NCBI RefSeq assembly: GCF_037652055.1
Contig: NZ_JBBKAH010000012.1
Location: forward strand, 180,532 to 244,531
Reading direction: 5' to 3'
Source: Pelagibius sp037652055
Lineage (GTDB): Bacteria; Pseudomonadota; Alphaproteobacteria; Kiloniellales; Kiloniellaceae
Length of the DNA: 64,000 bases
Shown here: piece after piece, positions 44,903 to 53,485 of the stretch
Layout: each line of letters starts with the position of its first letter
How positions within the stretch are numbered: position 1 is the stretch's first letter
Made by a program: the position numbers and the translations under genes
Notes under the pieces: generated by a model
What the model was told of the DNA's origin: nothing
The model's database searches: none
The model's input: the letters and a program-made list of their open reading frames with translations, nothing else

Positions 44903-45008
44903 CATCCTTCGAGACGCCCGCTATCGCGGGCTCCTCAGGATGAGGGTGGAGTGAAAAGGGTGACCTCATCCTGAGGAGCGCTCCGACAGGAGCGCGTCTC
45001 GAAGGATG
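44903..45008. repeat. Cloverleaf-forming intergenic palindromic repeat, copy 1
   Basis: A 106-bp element. The outer arms CATCCTTCGAGACGC (44903-44917) and GCGTCTCGAAGGATG (44994-45008) are perfectly complementary. Inside are two side hairpins (GCCCGC-TATC-GCGGGC and GCGCTCC-GACA-GGAGCGC) and an inner stem between CTCCTCAGGATGAGG (44931-44945) and CCTCATCCTGAGGAG (44964-44978). It could form a cruciform as DNA or a cloverleaf as RNA. It lies between converging rfbA and the oxygenase gene. A second copy is at 52092-52196. Confidence 0.93.
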
Positions 45009-45030
45009 TGCCACGGGCCGCTATCCGGCC

Positions 45031-46074
45031 TCAATCCTGTTCCTGCGCGGCGCGGTAGTGGGCGAAGGTCTCGGCGAAGCGGCCGTTGATGTAGTCACCG
45101 GAGGTGATCGCCGGGTACTTCGCTGGCCGCTCGGCGGTCACGCAGCTGGGCAGCGCTTCGACCAGGGTGTCGTAATTGGGTCCGAAGAAGAACGGGATCG
45201 AATAGCGCTCGCGGCCCGACCGGTTGACCGCGCGGTGGACCGTCGAGGCGAAGAGATCGTTGGTCCAGCGCGCCATCTGGTCGCCGATGTTGACCACGAA
45301 GCACCCCGGAATGGGGTTCGCCGCGACCCATTCCCCCGCGGTGTTCAGCACCTGCAGCGCCGGCACCTCGTCCTGCGCCAGGATGGTGAAGCATTCGTAG
45401 TCGGAATGCGCGCCGATGCCGATCTGGCGGTCGTCGACCTCGCCGAACTGCGGCGGGTAATGCAGCACCCTGAGAGTCGCGAGCGGTTTGGTCACCAGGG
45501 CATCGAAGTAGGTCTCCGGCAAATCCAGGGCGAGGGCGAAAGCGTGCAGCAGATGGCCGCCGAGACGGCACATTTCGGCGTGATAGCGCTCCAGCGCGGC
45601 GCGGAACGCCGGCTCGCCCGCCGGCCACTGGTTCGGCCCGTAGAGCACCTTGCCGGCCACGACATCCGGATCGTCGGCGGGGACCTCCAGGGCGATGTCG
45701 AAGGACTCGTGCAGGTCGCCGCGCGCGGTGGGATCGGTGTTCTCTTCAAGGAGAGCCGCATAGCCGCGATTGTTGCGCGACAGCGAGACGTGGTTGCGCA
45801 TCTTGGCGGCGTCGTCGAGGCCGAAGTAGCCATGCGCCGCGGCGAAGGTGGCGTCGATCACGTCCTGCGGCACGTGATGGTTCTTGATGTAGAGAAAGCC
45901 GGAGCCGACGCAGGCCTGGCGCAGCGCGGCGGCAAGGGTCCGCTTGGCGGCGGCGTCGCCGGAGAACATCGGCGCCAGGTCGATGATCGGAATTTCCTCC
46001 AGTGTCGCCTGGCGGCAGTCGAGCCCCGTGTTTTTCAGCATGCGAACGCCGTTGCCGGTCTCCAGGCTCTTCAT
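45031..46074 (-). CDS. Isopenicillin-N-synthase-like 2-oxoglutarate/Fe(II) oxygenase
   Basis: A 347-residue oxygenase with a DIOX_N domain (IPIIDLAPMFSGD onward) and a 2OG-FeII domain. The iron triad is His223, Asp225 (GAHSDYECFT) and His280, with the 2-oxoglutarate motif Arg290-x-Ser292 (RYSIPFF). Members oxidise varied small molecules, and the exact substrate is unknown; a true isopenicillin N synthase is unlikely without penicillin genes. Its ATG overlaps the lysR stop (ATGA), so it is the likely target or partner of that regulator. Confidence 0.9.
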   Translation of the reverse strand: MKSLETGNGVRMLKNTGLDCRQATLEEIPIIDLAPMFSGDAAAKRTLAAALRQACVGSGFLYIKNHHVPQDVIDATFAAAHGYFGLDDAAKMRNHVSLSRNNRGYAALLEENTDPTARGDLHESFDIALEVPADDPDVVAGKVLYGPNQWPAGEPAFRAALERYHAEMCRLGGHLLHAFALALDLPETYFDALVTKPLATLRVLHYPPQFGEVDDRQIGIGAHSDYECFTILAQDEVPALQVLNTAGEWVAANPIPGCFVVNIGDQMARWTNDLFASTVHRAVNRSGRERYSIPFFFGPNYDTLVEALPSCVTAERPAKYPAITSGDYINGRFAETFAHYRAAQEQD

Positions 46075-47048
46075 GGCGCGGTCTCCTCATTGGGTGGCGT
46101 GCCGCCCTCGGGCGTGAGCACGGTTTCGACGTAGTAGCGCGGGCCGGCGAACTCGAAGCCCGGCAGGAAGTAGGCCTTGCAGAATTCCAGGAAGGCGGAG
46201 GCCTTCCTGGAGACGGCGTGCGAGCGGGGAAAGCGGATGTGGATCCATTTCTCCTCGGACGCCCAGCCCGGCAGGACGGGCACCAGGTGGCCGCGCTCGC
46301 ATTCAATGGCGGTGAAGAACTTCGGCAGGTAGGCGATGCCTTCGCCGGCGACGGCGAAATACTTGATGGTCCAGTAGTCGTTGGCGGCAAAGTCGCTGCG
46401 CGGCAGCACGTCGACCGCCGCGCCGCCGTGCTGCAGCCGCCAGCTCTGCAGGCCCAGGGGAGCGCGATAGAGCACGCCGCGGTGTTCCGTCAGGGCGTCG
46501 GGGGAGTCGGGGGTGCCGGCGCGCGCCAGGTAGTCGCGGCTGGCGAAGAGGGCGAAGGAGGCGGAGCTCAGCGTCTCGCCGGGGTAGCCGTCCTGGCCGG
46601 GATCGTCCCAGGAGACGATGGCATCGAAGCTCTGCAGGCGGTCGGGGGTGAAGAGGACGCTGGGCGAGAAGAACACCAGGTCCAGCTTCACGCGCGGATA
46701 TTTCTGGCGAAAGGCGTAGAGCATCTGGGCGTTGAAGGCGGTGCCGAACTCACCCGTCGCCCCGATGCGCAGGGTGCCAGCGACCTCGTCGCGCATCTCC
46801 GCGACGGCGGCCTCGGCGGTCTCGCAGGAGGAAAGGATCGCCCGCGCGTGCTTCAGCAGCTCGGCGCCGGCGTCGGACAGCGCCAGGCTGCGTCCCTTGC
46901 GGGCGAAGAGGACGATGTCGAGCTCGGCTTCCAGCTGGCGCAGCTTCAGGCTCAGCGTCGACTTCGGCAGGCCGTGCAGCTTGGACGCGGCCGACAGGGA
47001 GCCGACTTCGGCAATCTTCACGAAGCAGTCGAGGGCATCGAGGTGCAT
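46071..47048 (-). CDS. LysR-family transcriptional regulator
   Basis: A 325-residue regulator with an N-terminal winged helix (LDALDCFVKIAEVGSLSAASK, residues 3-23, then LPKSTLSLKLRQLEAEL) and a C-terminal periplasmic-binding-like effector domain. Like others in the family it probably regulates itself and a neighbouring gene. It is co-transcribed with the oxygenase and divergent from the BMP transporter, so both are candidate targets. An inverted repeat lies just before its start. Confidence 0.93.
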   Translation of the reverse strand: MHLDALDCFVKIAEVGSLSAASKLHGLPKSTLSLKLRQLEAELDIVLFARKGRSLALSDAGAELLKHARAILSSCETAEAAVAEMRDEVAGTLRIGATGEFGTAFNAQMLYAFRQKYPRVKLDLVFFSPSVLFTPDRLQSFDAIVSWDDPGQDGYPGETLSSASFALFASRDYLARAGTPDSPDALTEHRGVLYRAPLGLQSWRLQHGGAAVDVLPRSDFAANDYWTIKYFAVAGEGIAYLPKFFTAIECERGHLVPVLPGWASEEKWIHIRFPRSHAVSRKASAFLEFCKAYFLPGFEFAGPRYYVETVLTPEGGTPPNEETAP

Positions 47049-47057
47049 GATTCAACC

Positions 47058-47088
47058 GTCCATATTTGTGGACGAACATCCCATTATA
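47058..47088 (-). promoter_or_regulatory. lysR promoter and candidate operator
   Basis: A perfect minus-strand -10 box TATAAT (47083-47088) lies about 35 bp before the lysR start. Downstream of it, GTCCA-N6-TGGAC (47058-47073) forms an inverted repeat in the leader, and another TGGAC half-site is at 47111-47115. The position suits autorepression. No good -35 box is visible. Confidence 0.5.
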
Positions 47089-47335
47089 AGCAGTTTTGAT
47101 TTCAATTGCGTGGACAATGATATGGGGCTCTAATGCCCTGCACAACGATTTGATGCGCCGCGGCGCCGGCGTTCCGGGGACAGCTCGTGCGGTGTTTTCA
47201 CACCCTTCAGCGACTTGCCGACCGGTCCGCTGCGCGGCGCGCGGGAAGAGGCGCGGGCAGCGCCCATCGCGAGGGATACGACCGTCGCACCCGGCCGCCG
47301 CGCCGAGGGCGGAACCAGACAGAAGGGGACTAGGG

Positions 47336-48439
47336 ATGAGCTTTACCGGGTTCAGGAGCATTCTATCGGCCGCGGCGCTGCTCGCGGCGGCTGCCACCGC
47401 CGTGCCGGCCGCGGCTTTCGAACTCAGCGGGCCGCCCAAGGTGGCCTTCATCTACGCCAGCGCGGTGCAGGACGGCGGCTGGAACGAGGCGCTCGACGTC
47501 GGCCGCAAGGCCATCGAGGAGGAATTGAAGCTGCCGGTCGCGGTGGCTGAAAACATTCCGGAAGAGGCGACCAAGCTGCGCGCGGCCATCGATCTCTACG
47601 TGAAGCGCGGCTTCAACATCATCGTCGGCACGACCTACGGCTACAGCGCGCCGATCGAGGAGGCGGCCAAGGCCTATCCCAACGTCGCCTTCCTCAACGC
47701 CTCCGGCATCACCAACGGCCCGAACCTGGAGAGCTTCTACGCGCGCACCTATCAGGGCTGGTACCTGGCCGGCATCGCCGCGGCGGGGGCCACCGAGACG
47801 AAGAAGATCGGCATGCTGGCCGGCTTTCCGGTCGGCGTGGTGAACTGGGACATCAACAGCTTCATCCAGGGCGCCCGCTCGGTCGATCCGGACATCCAGA
47901 CGGTGGCGGTATTCACCAACTCGTGGTGGGACCCGGTGAAGGAGGGCCAGGTGTCCGAGGCCATCCTCGACCAGGGCGCCGACGTGATCGCGACCGACCT
48001 CAGTGCGGCCTCGGCGCTCAACGCCGCCGAGAAGCGCGGCGCCAACACCATCGGCTATCAGCTCGACATGTCGAAGGCGGCGCCCAAGGGCATTCTCACG
48101 TCCGTGGTGTTCCGCTGGGACCGCTATCTGGTGCCGACGGTGAAGAGCATCGTCGACGGGACCTGGCAGCCGCAGGAGTGGGGCGCCTTCGTCGGCATGG
48201 AGAGCGGCGTCGTCGACCTCGCGCCCTTCGGCCCCGACGTGACCGAGGAAACCAAGGCGAAGATCCAGGCCGCGCGCGAAGCCATCGTCGCCGGCACGCT
48301 CGACCCCTTCCAGGGCCCCCTCAAGAGGCAGGACGGCACCGAAGTGGTGGCTGCCGGCGCCAAGGTCGATGACGAAGCGCTGTGGAACATGGACTACTTC
48401 GTCGAGGGTGCCATCGGCACCATGCCGAAGCCGCAATGA
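47336..48439 (+). CDS. BMP-family ABC transporter substrate-binding protein
   Basis: A 367-residue periplasmic binding protein of the BMP (PnrA-like) family, which binds nucleosides or related purines. A Sec signal peptide ends near VPAAAFE (residue about 27). The mature part opens VAFIYASAVQDGGWNEA, followed by IIVGTTYGYS, YQGWYLAGI and VNSF-type motifs. AAGGGGA precedes the ATG. It heads an operon with one double ATPase and two permeases. The ligand could be a nucleoside, a purine or a cyclic compound; sequence alone does not decide. Confidence 0.9.
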   Translation: MSFTGFRSILSAAALLAAAATAVPAAAFELSGPPKVAFIYASAVQDGGWNEALDVGRKAIEEELKLPVAVAENIPEEATKLRAAIDLYVKRGFNIIVGTTYGYSAPIEEAAKAYPNVAFLNASGITNGPNLESFYARTYQGWYLAGIAAAGATETKKIGMLAGFPVGVVNWDINSFIQGARSVDPDIQTVAVFTNSWWDPVKEGQVSEAILDQGADVIATDLSAASALNAAEKRGANTIGYQLDMSKAAPKGILTSVVFRWDRYLVPTVKSIVDGTWQPQEWGAFVGMESGVVDLAPFGPDVTEETKAKIQAAREAIVAGTLDPFQGPLKRQDGTEVVAAGAKVDDEALWNMDYFVEGAIGTMPKPQ

Positions 48440-48526
48440 CCGCGCACGGGCGGGTGGCGTTTGACCGCCGCCCGCCCGCCGGCGCATCCTGCCTGCGGCT
48501 TTCGCGATGAACGGGCCTTCCGCCTT

Positions 48527-50053
48527 ATGATGCCTGCGTCAGAACACGGCCGGCCGCCGGCCTTGGCGCTGCGCGGTATCGACAAGGCCTTCGACGGCAA
48601 GCCGGCCCTGTCGGGGGCCGACTTCTCGCTCGCCTGGGGCGAGGTCCACGCCCTGGTCGGCGAGAATGGCGCCGGCAAGTCGACACTGATGAACGTGGCC
48701 ACCGGGGTCTACGCCGCCGACGGCGGGGCGCAGTCGGTCGACGGGCGCAGCGTCCCCTTGCGTGGGCCGGGCGATGCCATCGCCGCCGGCCTCGGCATGG
48801 TGCATCAGCACTATCGCCTGGTGAACCGCTTCACCGTGGCGGAGAACATCCTGCTCGCCCTCGGCAGCCAGGGGGCCGCGCGCTCGCTGCGCGAGGCCGC
48901 GGCGCTGGCCGCCGAGAAATCACGCGAGGTCGGCCTCAGCATCCGGCCGGACGCCGTGATCGCCACGCTCTCCATCGCCGAGCGCCAGCGCGTCGAGATC
49001 CTGAAGGTGCTGCTGCTCGGCGCGCGCATCGTCATCCTGGACGAGCCGACCGCCGTGCTGACGGACGGCGAGGCCGAGGCGCTGTTCAGCTTTACCCGGC
49101 GCCTGGCCGGCCAGGGCCACGCGGTGGTGCTGATCACCCACAAGCTGCGCGAGGTCGCCGCGCACAGCGACCGCGTCACCGTCATGCGCCAGGGGCGCAC
49201 CGTGCTGGCGGGCAAGCCGACGGCGGAGATCAGCATCGCCGAGGTCGCCCGCCACGCGGTCGGCGACCCGCTGACGCGGGTCGAGCGGCCGCTGTCGCGG
49301 CCCGGCGCGGTGTGCTTCACGGTCGAGGATCTGGTGGTGCGCCGGGACGACGGCACGGTGCCGGTCGACGGCCTGTCGCTGAGCCTCTGCGCTTCGGAGG
49401 TGCTGGGCATCGCCGGTGTCGGCGGCAATGGCCAGCAGGAACTGGTCGACTGCCTGGCCGGCCTGCTGCCGCCGGCCGGCGGCCGCATCACCCTGTCAGG
49501 CGACGACCTGGCACCGCAGTCGATCCGCGAGCGCCGCCGCCGCGGCCTGCGCGTGGTGCCCTCCGACCGCTTCGACGCCGGGCTGGTGCGCGACATGAGC
49601 ATCGCCGAGAACCTGGCCCTCACCGGCGTGCGCGAGGGCCGCTACGGCAGCGCCTTGCTGCTGAACCGCCGGCGCATGCGGGACGCGGCACTGGGCGCCA
49701 TCGAACGCTTCGCCATCCATGGTGCCGCGCCGGGGCGCACCACGGGACTGCTCTCCGGCGGCAACGCCCAGAAGGTCCTGCTGGCGCGTGAGCTCGACGA
49801 TGGCTTGAAGGTGCTGGTCGCCCATTCGCCGGCGCGCGGGCTGGACGTGAAGGCGGCACAGAGCGTGCATGCCCTCATCAAGCAGGCGGTGGAGCAGGGC
49901 GCTGCCTGCCTCCTCATCAGCGAGGACCTGGAGGAGGTGATGGCCCTGTCGCACCGGGTCGCGGTGATGAACCGCGGCCGCATCGCCGGGACGGTGCCGG
50001 TCGCCGAGGCGACGCCCGCGTGGATCGGTGAGCGGATGATCGGCCATGCTTGA
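48527..50053 (+). CDS. BMP-type ABC transporter ATP-binding protein (double ABC domain)
   Basis: A 508-residue duplicated ATPase like NupO/YufO. The first domain has Walker A GENGAGKST near residues 45-53, signature LSIAERQ and Walker B IVILDEPTAVL. The second has GVGGNGQQEL and LLSGGNAQKVLLAREL. HSPARGLDVKAAQ stands where QPTRGLDV is usual. The start is the first of two adjacent ATGs; no ribosome site is clear and an upstream in-frame ATG exists. The 3' end overlaps the first permease by 8 bp. Confidence 0.92.
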   Translation: MMPASEHGRPPALALRGIDKAFDGKPALSGADFSLAWGEVHALVGENGAGKSTLMNVATGVYAADGGAQSVDGRSVPLRGPGDAIAAGLGMVHQHYRLVNRFTVAENILLALGSQGAARSLREAAALAAEKSREVGLSIRPDAVIATLSIAERQRVEILKVLLLGARIVILDEPTAVLTDGEAEALFSFTRRLAGQGHAVVLITHKLREVAAHSDRVTVMRQGRTVLAGKPTAEISIAEVARHAVGDPLTRVERPLSRPGAVCFTVEDLVVRRDDGTVPVDGLSLSLCASEVLGIAGVGGNGQQELVDCLAGLLPPAGGRITLSGDDLAPQSIRERRRRGLRVVPSDRFDAGLVRDMSIAENLALTGVREGRYGSALLLNRRRMRDAALGAIERFAIHGAAPGRTTGLLSGGNAQKVLLARELDDGLKVLVAHSPARGLDVKAAQSVHALIKQAVEQGAACLLISEDLEEVMALSHRVAVMNRGRIAGTVPVAEATPAWIGERMIGHA

Positions 50054-51116
50054 CAGCGCCATCCTGGTGCGCCGCCAGGAACCCGGGTTCGCCCGCAACG
50101 CGCTCTGCTATGCCGGCGGTCTCGCCGCCGGCCTGGCGCTCTCGGTGCTGCTGCTGGTCTGGGCCGGGGTGCCGCCGCAGGCCATCGTGAACGAGCTGGT
50201 GGTTGAGGCTTTCTTCACCGCCGACGGGATCGCGCAGACCACCACGGCGGCGATCCCGCTGATCCTGGTCGGCGTCGCCACCGTCATCACCATGCGGCTG
50301 CAGTTCTGGAACATCGGCATCGAGGGGCAGCTGTGGCTCGGTGCCATCGCCGCCGCCTGGATCGCGCTCGGCGATGTCGGGCCGGAGGCGACCCGGCTGC
50401 CGCTGATGCTGCTGGCCGCCTTTCTTGCCGGCGCGGCCTGGATGGCGCTGCCGCTGCTGCTGAAGCTGCGCTGGGGCGTCAGCGAGGTGATCTCGACCCT
50501 GCTGCTCGGCAGTGTCGCCTTTCTGCTGGTGCAGCACCTGTTGTTCGGCGTCTGGCGCGACCCGGCCACCGGCTTTCCGATCTCTGCGGCCTTCGATCCG
50601 GCCGAGCGCTTCGCGCCGCTGGGCTGGGGCCAACTCCACGCCGGTCTGTGGGTCGCTCTGGCGGCGGGACTGCTGGTCTGGCTGCTGCTCGACCGCACGC
50701 GGCTCGGCTTCTATGCCAAGGCCATCGGCCTCAACCGCACCGCGGCGCGGGCCGCCGGCATGCCGGTGTACCGCAGCATCGCCCTGCTGGTGCTCGGCGC
50801 CGGTGGCCTTTGCGGCCTGGCCGGCGCGGTGATCCTGGCCGGTACCGAGCATCGCCTGAACCAGTCGGTCGGCGTCGGCTACCTGTTCAGCGGCATCGTT
50901 ATCGCCTTCCTCGCCCGCTCGAGCCCGCTGGCAGCCATGCTCATCGCCTTCGTCGTGGGCGGGGTGTTCACCGCCGGCGGAGTGCTGAAGGTGTTCTACT
51001 CGGTGTCGGAGGCGGTCGTGGTGCTGATCCAGGGTACCGTGCTGATGACGGTCCTCATCTCCCACTTCTTCAGCGCCTATCGCCTGACGCGGCCGACCTG
51101 GAAGACGGCACCATGA
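50046..51116 (+). CDS. BMP-type ABC transporter permease, first subunit
   Basis: A 356-residue inner-membrane protein with about ten helices, NupP/YufP-like. The FWNIGIEGQLWLGAI segment near residue 85 and GVSEVISTLLL are the family's recognition points. Starts inside the end of the ATPase gene. It pairs with the next permease to form a heterodimeric channel. Confidence 0.92.
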   Translation: MLDSAILVRRQEPGFARNALCYAGGLAAGLALSVLLLVWAGVPPQAIVNELVVEAFFTADGIAQTTTAAIPLILVGVATVITMRLQFWNIGIEGQLWLGAIAAAWIALGDVGPEATRLPLMLLAAFLAGAAWMALPLLLKLRWGVSEVISTLLLGSVAFLLVQHLLFGVWRDPATGFPISAAFDPAERFAPLGWGQLHAGLWVALAAGLLVWLLLDRTRLGFYAKAIGLNRTAARAAGMPVYRSIALLVLGAGGLCGLAGAVILAGTEHRLNQSVGVGYLFSGIVIAFLARSSPLAAMLIAFVVGGVFTAGGVLKVFYSVSEAVVVLIQGTVLMTVLISHFFSAYRLTRPTWKTAP

Positions 51117-51129
51117 AGGCGGCGCGCCG

Positions 51130-52053
51130 ATGAGCGGCTTCCTGATCGGCTGGCTCGCCATCCTGCCGAGCTACGCGACGCCGCTGCTGCTGGCCAGCCT
51201 CGGGCTCATTCTCTGCGAGCGCGCCGGGGTGCTCAATCTCGGGCCTGAGGGGCTGATGGCGGTCGGTGCCATGACCGGCGCCGCGACGGTGCTGCTGGGC
51301 GCCGACCCCTGGGTCGGTCTGGCCGCCGGCATCGGCGCCGCGATGGCCTTGTCGCTGGTCTTCGGTCTGGCGGTGGTGGTGTTCCGCGCCGACCAGACGC
51401 TGGCCGGCCTCGCCGTGGTCGCCATCGGCCTCGGAGTCACCGGCGCCATCGGGCGGCCCTTCGTGCAGCAGACCTTCGACGGCATCGCCGGCTTCGGCAC
51501 CGCGGCCGGGGCGGCCGGGACGGCGGAGCGCTTGCTGGCGCATCTCAATCCGGTGGTCTGCGGCGCGCTGCTGCTGGTGATGGCGCTGTGGTGGGGGCTC
51601 ACCCGCAGCCGCCTCGGCCTGCGGCTGCGCGCGGTGGGCGAGGACCCGGCGACCGCCGACGTCGCCGGCGTCGATGTGCAGGCCGTGCAGCTCGCCGCCG
51701 TGCTGGCCTGCGGTGCGCTCTGCGGCCTCGCCGGCGCCTATCTCTCCGTCGCGGCCAGCCACGTCTGGGTCGAGGGCATGGTGGCGGGACGCGGCTGGAT
51801 CGCCGTCGCGCTGGTCATCTTTGCGCGCTGGGAGCCGCGCCGCGCCCTGCTGGGCGCGGTGATCTTCGGCGGCGCCGACGCGCTGGTGCCGCGCCTGCAG
51901 GCGATCGGCGCCGATGTGCCGACCTACCTGATGATGATGCTGCCCTACCTCCTCACCCTCGCGGTGCTGGTTGGCGCCTCGCTGGTCGGCCGCGCCGGCA
52001 GTGCAGAGCCGGAACGCCTGGGCAGGGTGTATCTGCGCCAGGACAAGCACTGA
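51130..52053 (+). CDS. BMP-type ABC transporter permease, second subunit
   Basis: A 307-residue inner-membrane protein with eight to nine helices, NupQ/YufQ-like. GVLNLGPEGLMAVGAM near residue 36 mirrors the motif of its partner. It follows the first permease by 13 bp and ends the operon. The second cloverleaf repeat lies 38 bp downstream. Confidence 0.92.
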   Translation: MSGFLIGWLAILPSYATPLLLASLGLILCERAGVLNLGPEGLMAVGAMTGAATVLLGADPWVGLAAGIGAAMALSLVFGLAVVVFRADQTLAGLAVVAIGLGVTGAIGRPFVQQTFDGIAGFGTAAGAAGTAERLLAHLNPVVCGALLLVMALWWGLTRSRLGLRLRAVGEDPATADVAGVDVQAVQLAAVLACGALCGLAGAYLSVAASHVWVEGMVAGRGWIAVALVIFARWEPRRALLGAVIFGGADALVPRLQAIGADVPTYLMMMLPYLLTLAVLVGASLVGRAGSAEPERLGRVYLRQDKH

Positions 52054-52091
52054 GCGGGCGCGTTGCGGAAAAAGGCGCTCGGCCTGTGGCC

Positions 52092-52196
52092 CATCCTTCG
52101 AGACGCCGCCTTGCGGCGGCTCCTCAGGATGAGGGTGGAGTATGAAAAGATTGACCTCATGCTGAGGAGCCTGCGCAGCAGGCGTCTCGAAGCACG
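52092..52196. repeat. Cloverleaf-forming intergenic palindromic repeat, copy 2
   Basis: A 105-bp relative of the element at 44903-45008. The left arm CATCCTTCGAGACGC (52092-52106) is identical; the right arm GCGTCTCGAAGCACG has diverged at its end. The two side hairpins differ in sequence from copy 1 but keep pairing (GCCGCC-TTGC-GGCGGC and GCCTGC-GCA-GCAGGC). The inner CTCCTCAGGATGAGG is conserved and its partner carries one change. It lies between the convergent transporter operon and the hydrolase gene. Confidence 0.92.
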
Positions 52197-52250
52197 AGGT
52201 CAGTCAGGCCGTCAGGCCTTTCTCAGCAGCCTGCGGGACCGGCTTTACCC

Positions 52251-53090
52251 TCAGGGGCGGGTGAGGCGGGAGAGGAAGGCCTCGACCTTCTCGGTGTAGG
52301 CGCCCGGCACGCCGAGCTCCTTGTTGATCTCGCCGTGCGACATGTCGACCGCCAGCACCTCCACGTCGCCGCCCAAGCCCTTTGCCTTCTCGGCGAAATC
52401 GCGGGCCTGGTCGCAGGGCAGCACCCGCCGGGTGGAGCAGACCAGCAGCATCGGCGCCGGCGCCCCGGTCAATCGCTGGGTCGGCGAGGCGTCGCGCCAG
52501 AACGCCGGGTCTTCGCCGAAGGCACGGTCGTAGAGCCGCAGGTGCGGCTGCGTCATGATCGCGGCGACGTCGAAGGCGGCACTGTCCAGCGGCACGGTGC
52601 CCAACCACGGTCGGGCGCCCTGGTCCGTCGCGATGGCGGGATCGGCGGCCAGCAGGCCGACCAGATGGGCGCCGGCGGAATGCCCCATGAGGATGAAGCG
52701 GTCCGGATCGCCGCCCCAGGATGGGGCTTGCTCCTGGACGAAGGCGAGGGCGCGGCCGACGTCCTCGGCCTGCGCCACCGGATCGGCGTCCGGCAGCAGG
52801 CGGTTGTTCACCGAGACGAAGATGTAGCCCTGCGGCAGCCAGCGCGCGACCTTGTTGTCCACCACCCGGGTATTGCGCTTGTCGCCGCGCACCCAGCCGC
52901 CGCCGTGCACCATGAAGATGACGGGCGCCGTTTCGGGCCTCTCAGGGAGATAGACGTCGATCGCCTGGTGCTCATGCGGGCCGTAGGCGAGATCGGCCAA
53001 GTCCGGGCTGGCGCTCGATCCGGCCGCGGCGCAGGCACCGGCGAGCAGGATCAGCAGCAGGCTCGCGGCCAGCAGTCGAAGCTGTTTCAT
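52251..53090 (-). CDS. Alpha/beta hydrolase, probably exported
   Basis: A 279-residue hydrolase of the HSL/BD-FAE/arylformamidase-like group. HGGGW (residues about 62-66) forms the oxyanion hole and GHSAGAH holds the nucleophilic serine; the histidine is probably in DMSHGEIN. The N terminus is a signal peptide ending LLAGACAAAG, where the cysteine may make it a lipoprotein. Kynurenine formamidases share this fold and a kynurenine-pathway pair lies nearby, but the export signal argues against a cytoplasmic formamidase. A secreted esterase is equally possible. Confidence 0.82.
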   Translation of the reverse strand: MKQLRLLAASLLLILLAGACAAAGSSASPDLADLAYGPHEHQAIDVYLPERPETAPVIFMVHGGGWVRGDKRNTRVVDNKVARWLPQGYIFVSVNNRLLPDADPVAQAEDVGRALAFVQEQAPSWGGDPDRFILMGHSAGAHLVGLLAADPAIATDQGARPWLGTVPLDSAAFDVAAIMTQPHLRLYDRAFGEDPAFWRDASPTQRLTGAPAPMLLVCSTRRVLPCDQARDFAEKAKGLGGDVEVLAVDMSHGEINKELGVPGAYTEKVEAFLSRLTRP

Positions 53091-53205
53091 GGCGTCATCA
53101 CCTCCGGCTTTCGCAGCTGCAGCACCCCTGTTTAACCCGTCGGGGGCCCGTTGTCAGTTGGTTGTCCGTTGAATTCGCCCCGGGGCGGAGGCAGGCTGCT
53201 GCGCC

Positions 53206-53475
53206 ATGCCGCACGTGACCTTCACCGCCAACCTGCAGCGCCACCTCGACGTGCCGTCGCTCGAGGTCGGCGGGACGAGCGTCGGTGAAGTGCTGGAGGC
53301 GGTCTTCGCGCAGAAGCCGCTGTTGCGTTCCTACATCGTCGACGATCAGGGCCGCCTCAGGCGCCACGTGAACGTCTTCGTGAACTCTCAGATGATTGCC
53401 GACCGCGGCGGCCTCGGCGATGCGGTGCGGCCCGATGACGAAGTCTTCGTGTTCCAGGCACTTTCAGGCGGGTAG
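53206..53475 (+). CDS. MoaD/ThiS-like beta-grasp protein
   Basis: An 89-residue ubiquitin-fold protein ending in SGG, the diglycine tail by which MoaD, ThiS and relatives are activated and charged with sulfur or conjugated. The pattern VTFTANLQRHLD, VNVFVNSQ and DDEVFVFQALSGG fits MoaD/ThiS. No E1-like MoeB/ThiF, MoaE or ThiG gene is nearby; instead the next gene, 10 bp on, is a beta-propeller. I know this pairing from other bacterial genomes but not its function. Confidence 0.85.
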   Translation: MPHVTFTANLQRHLDVPSLEVGGTSVGEVLEAVFAQKPLLRSYIVDDQGRLRRHVNVFVNSQMIADRGGLGDAVRPDDEVFVFQALSGG

Positions 53476-53485
53476 GGCGGACATC

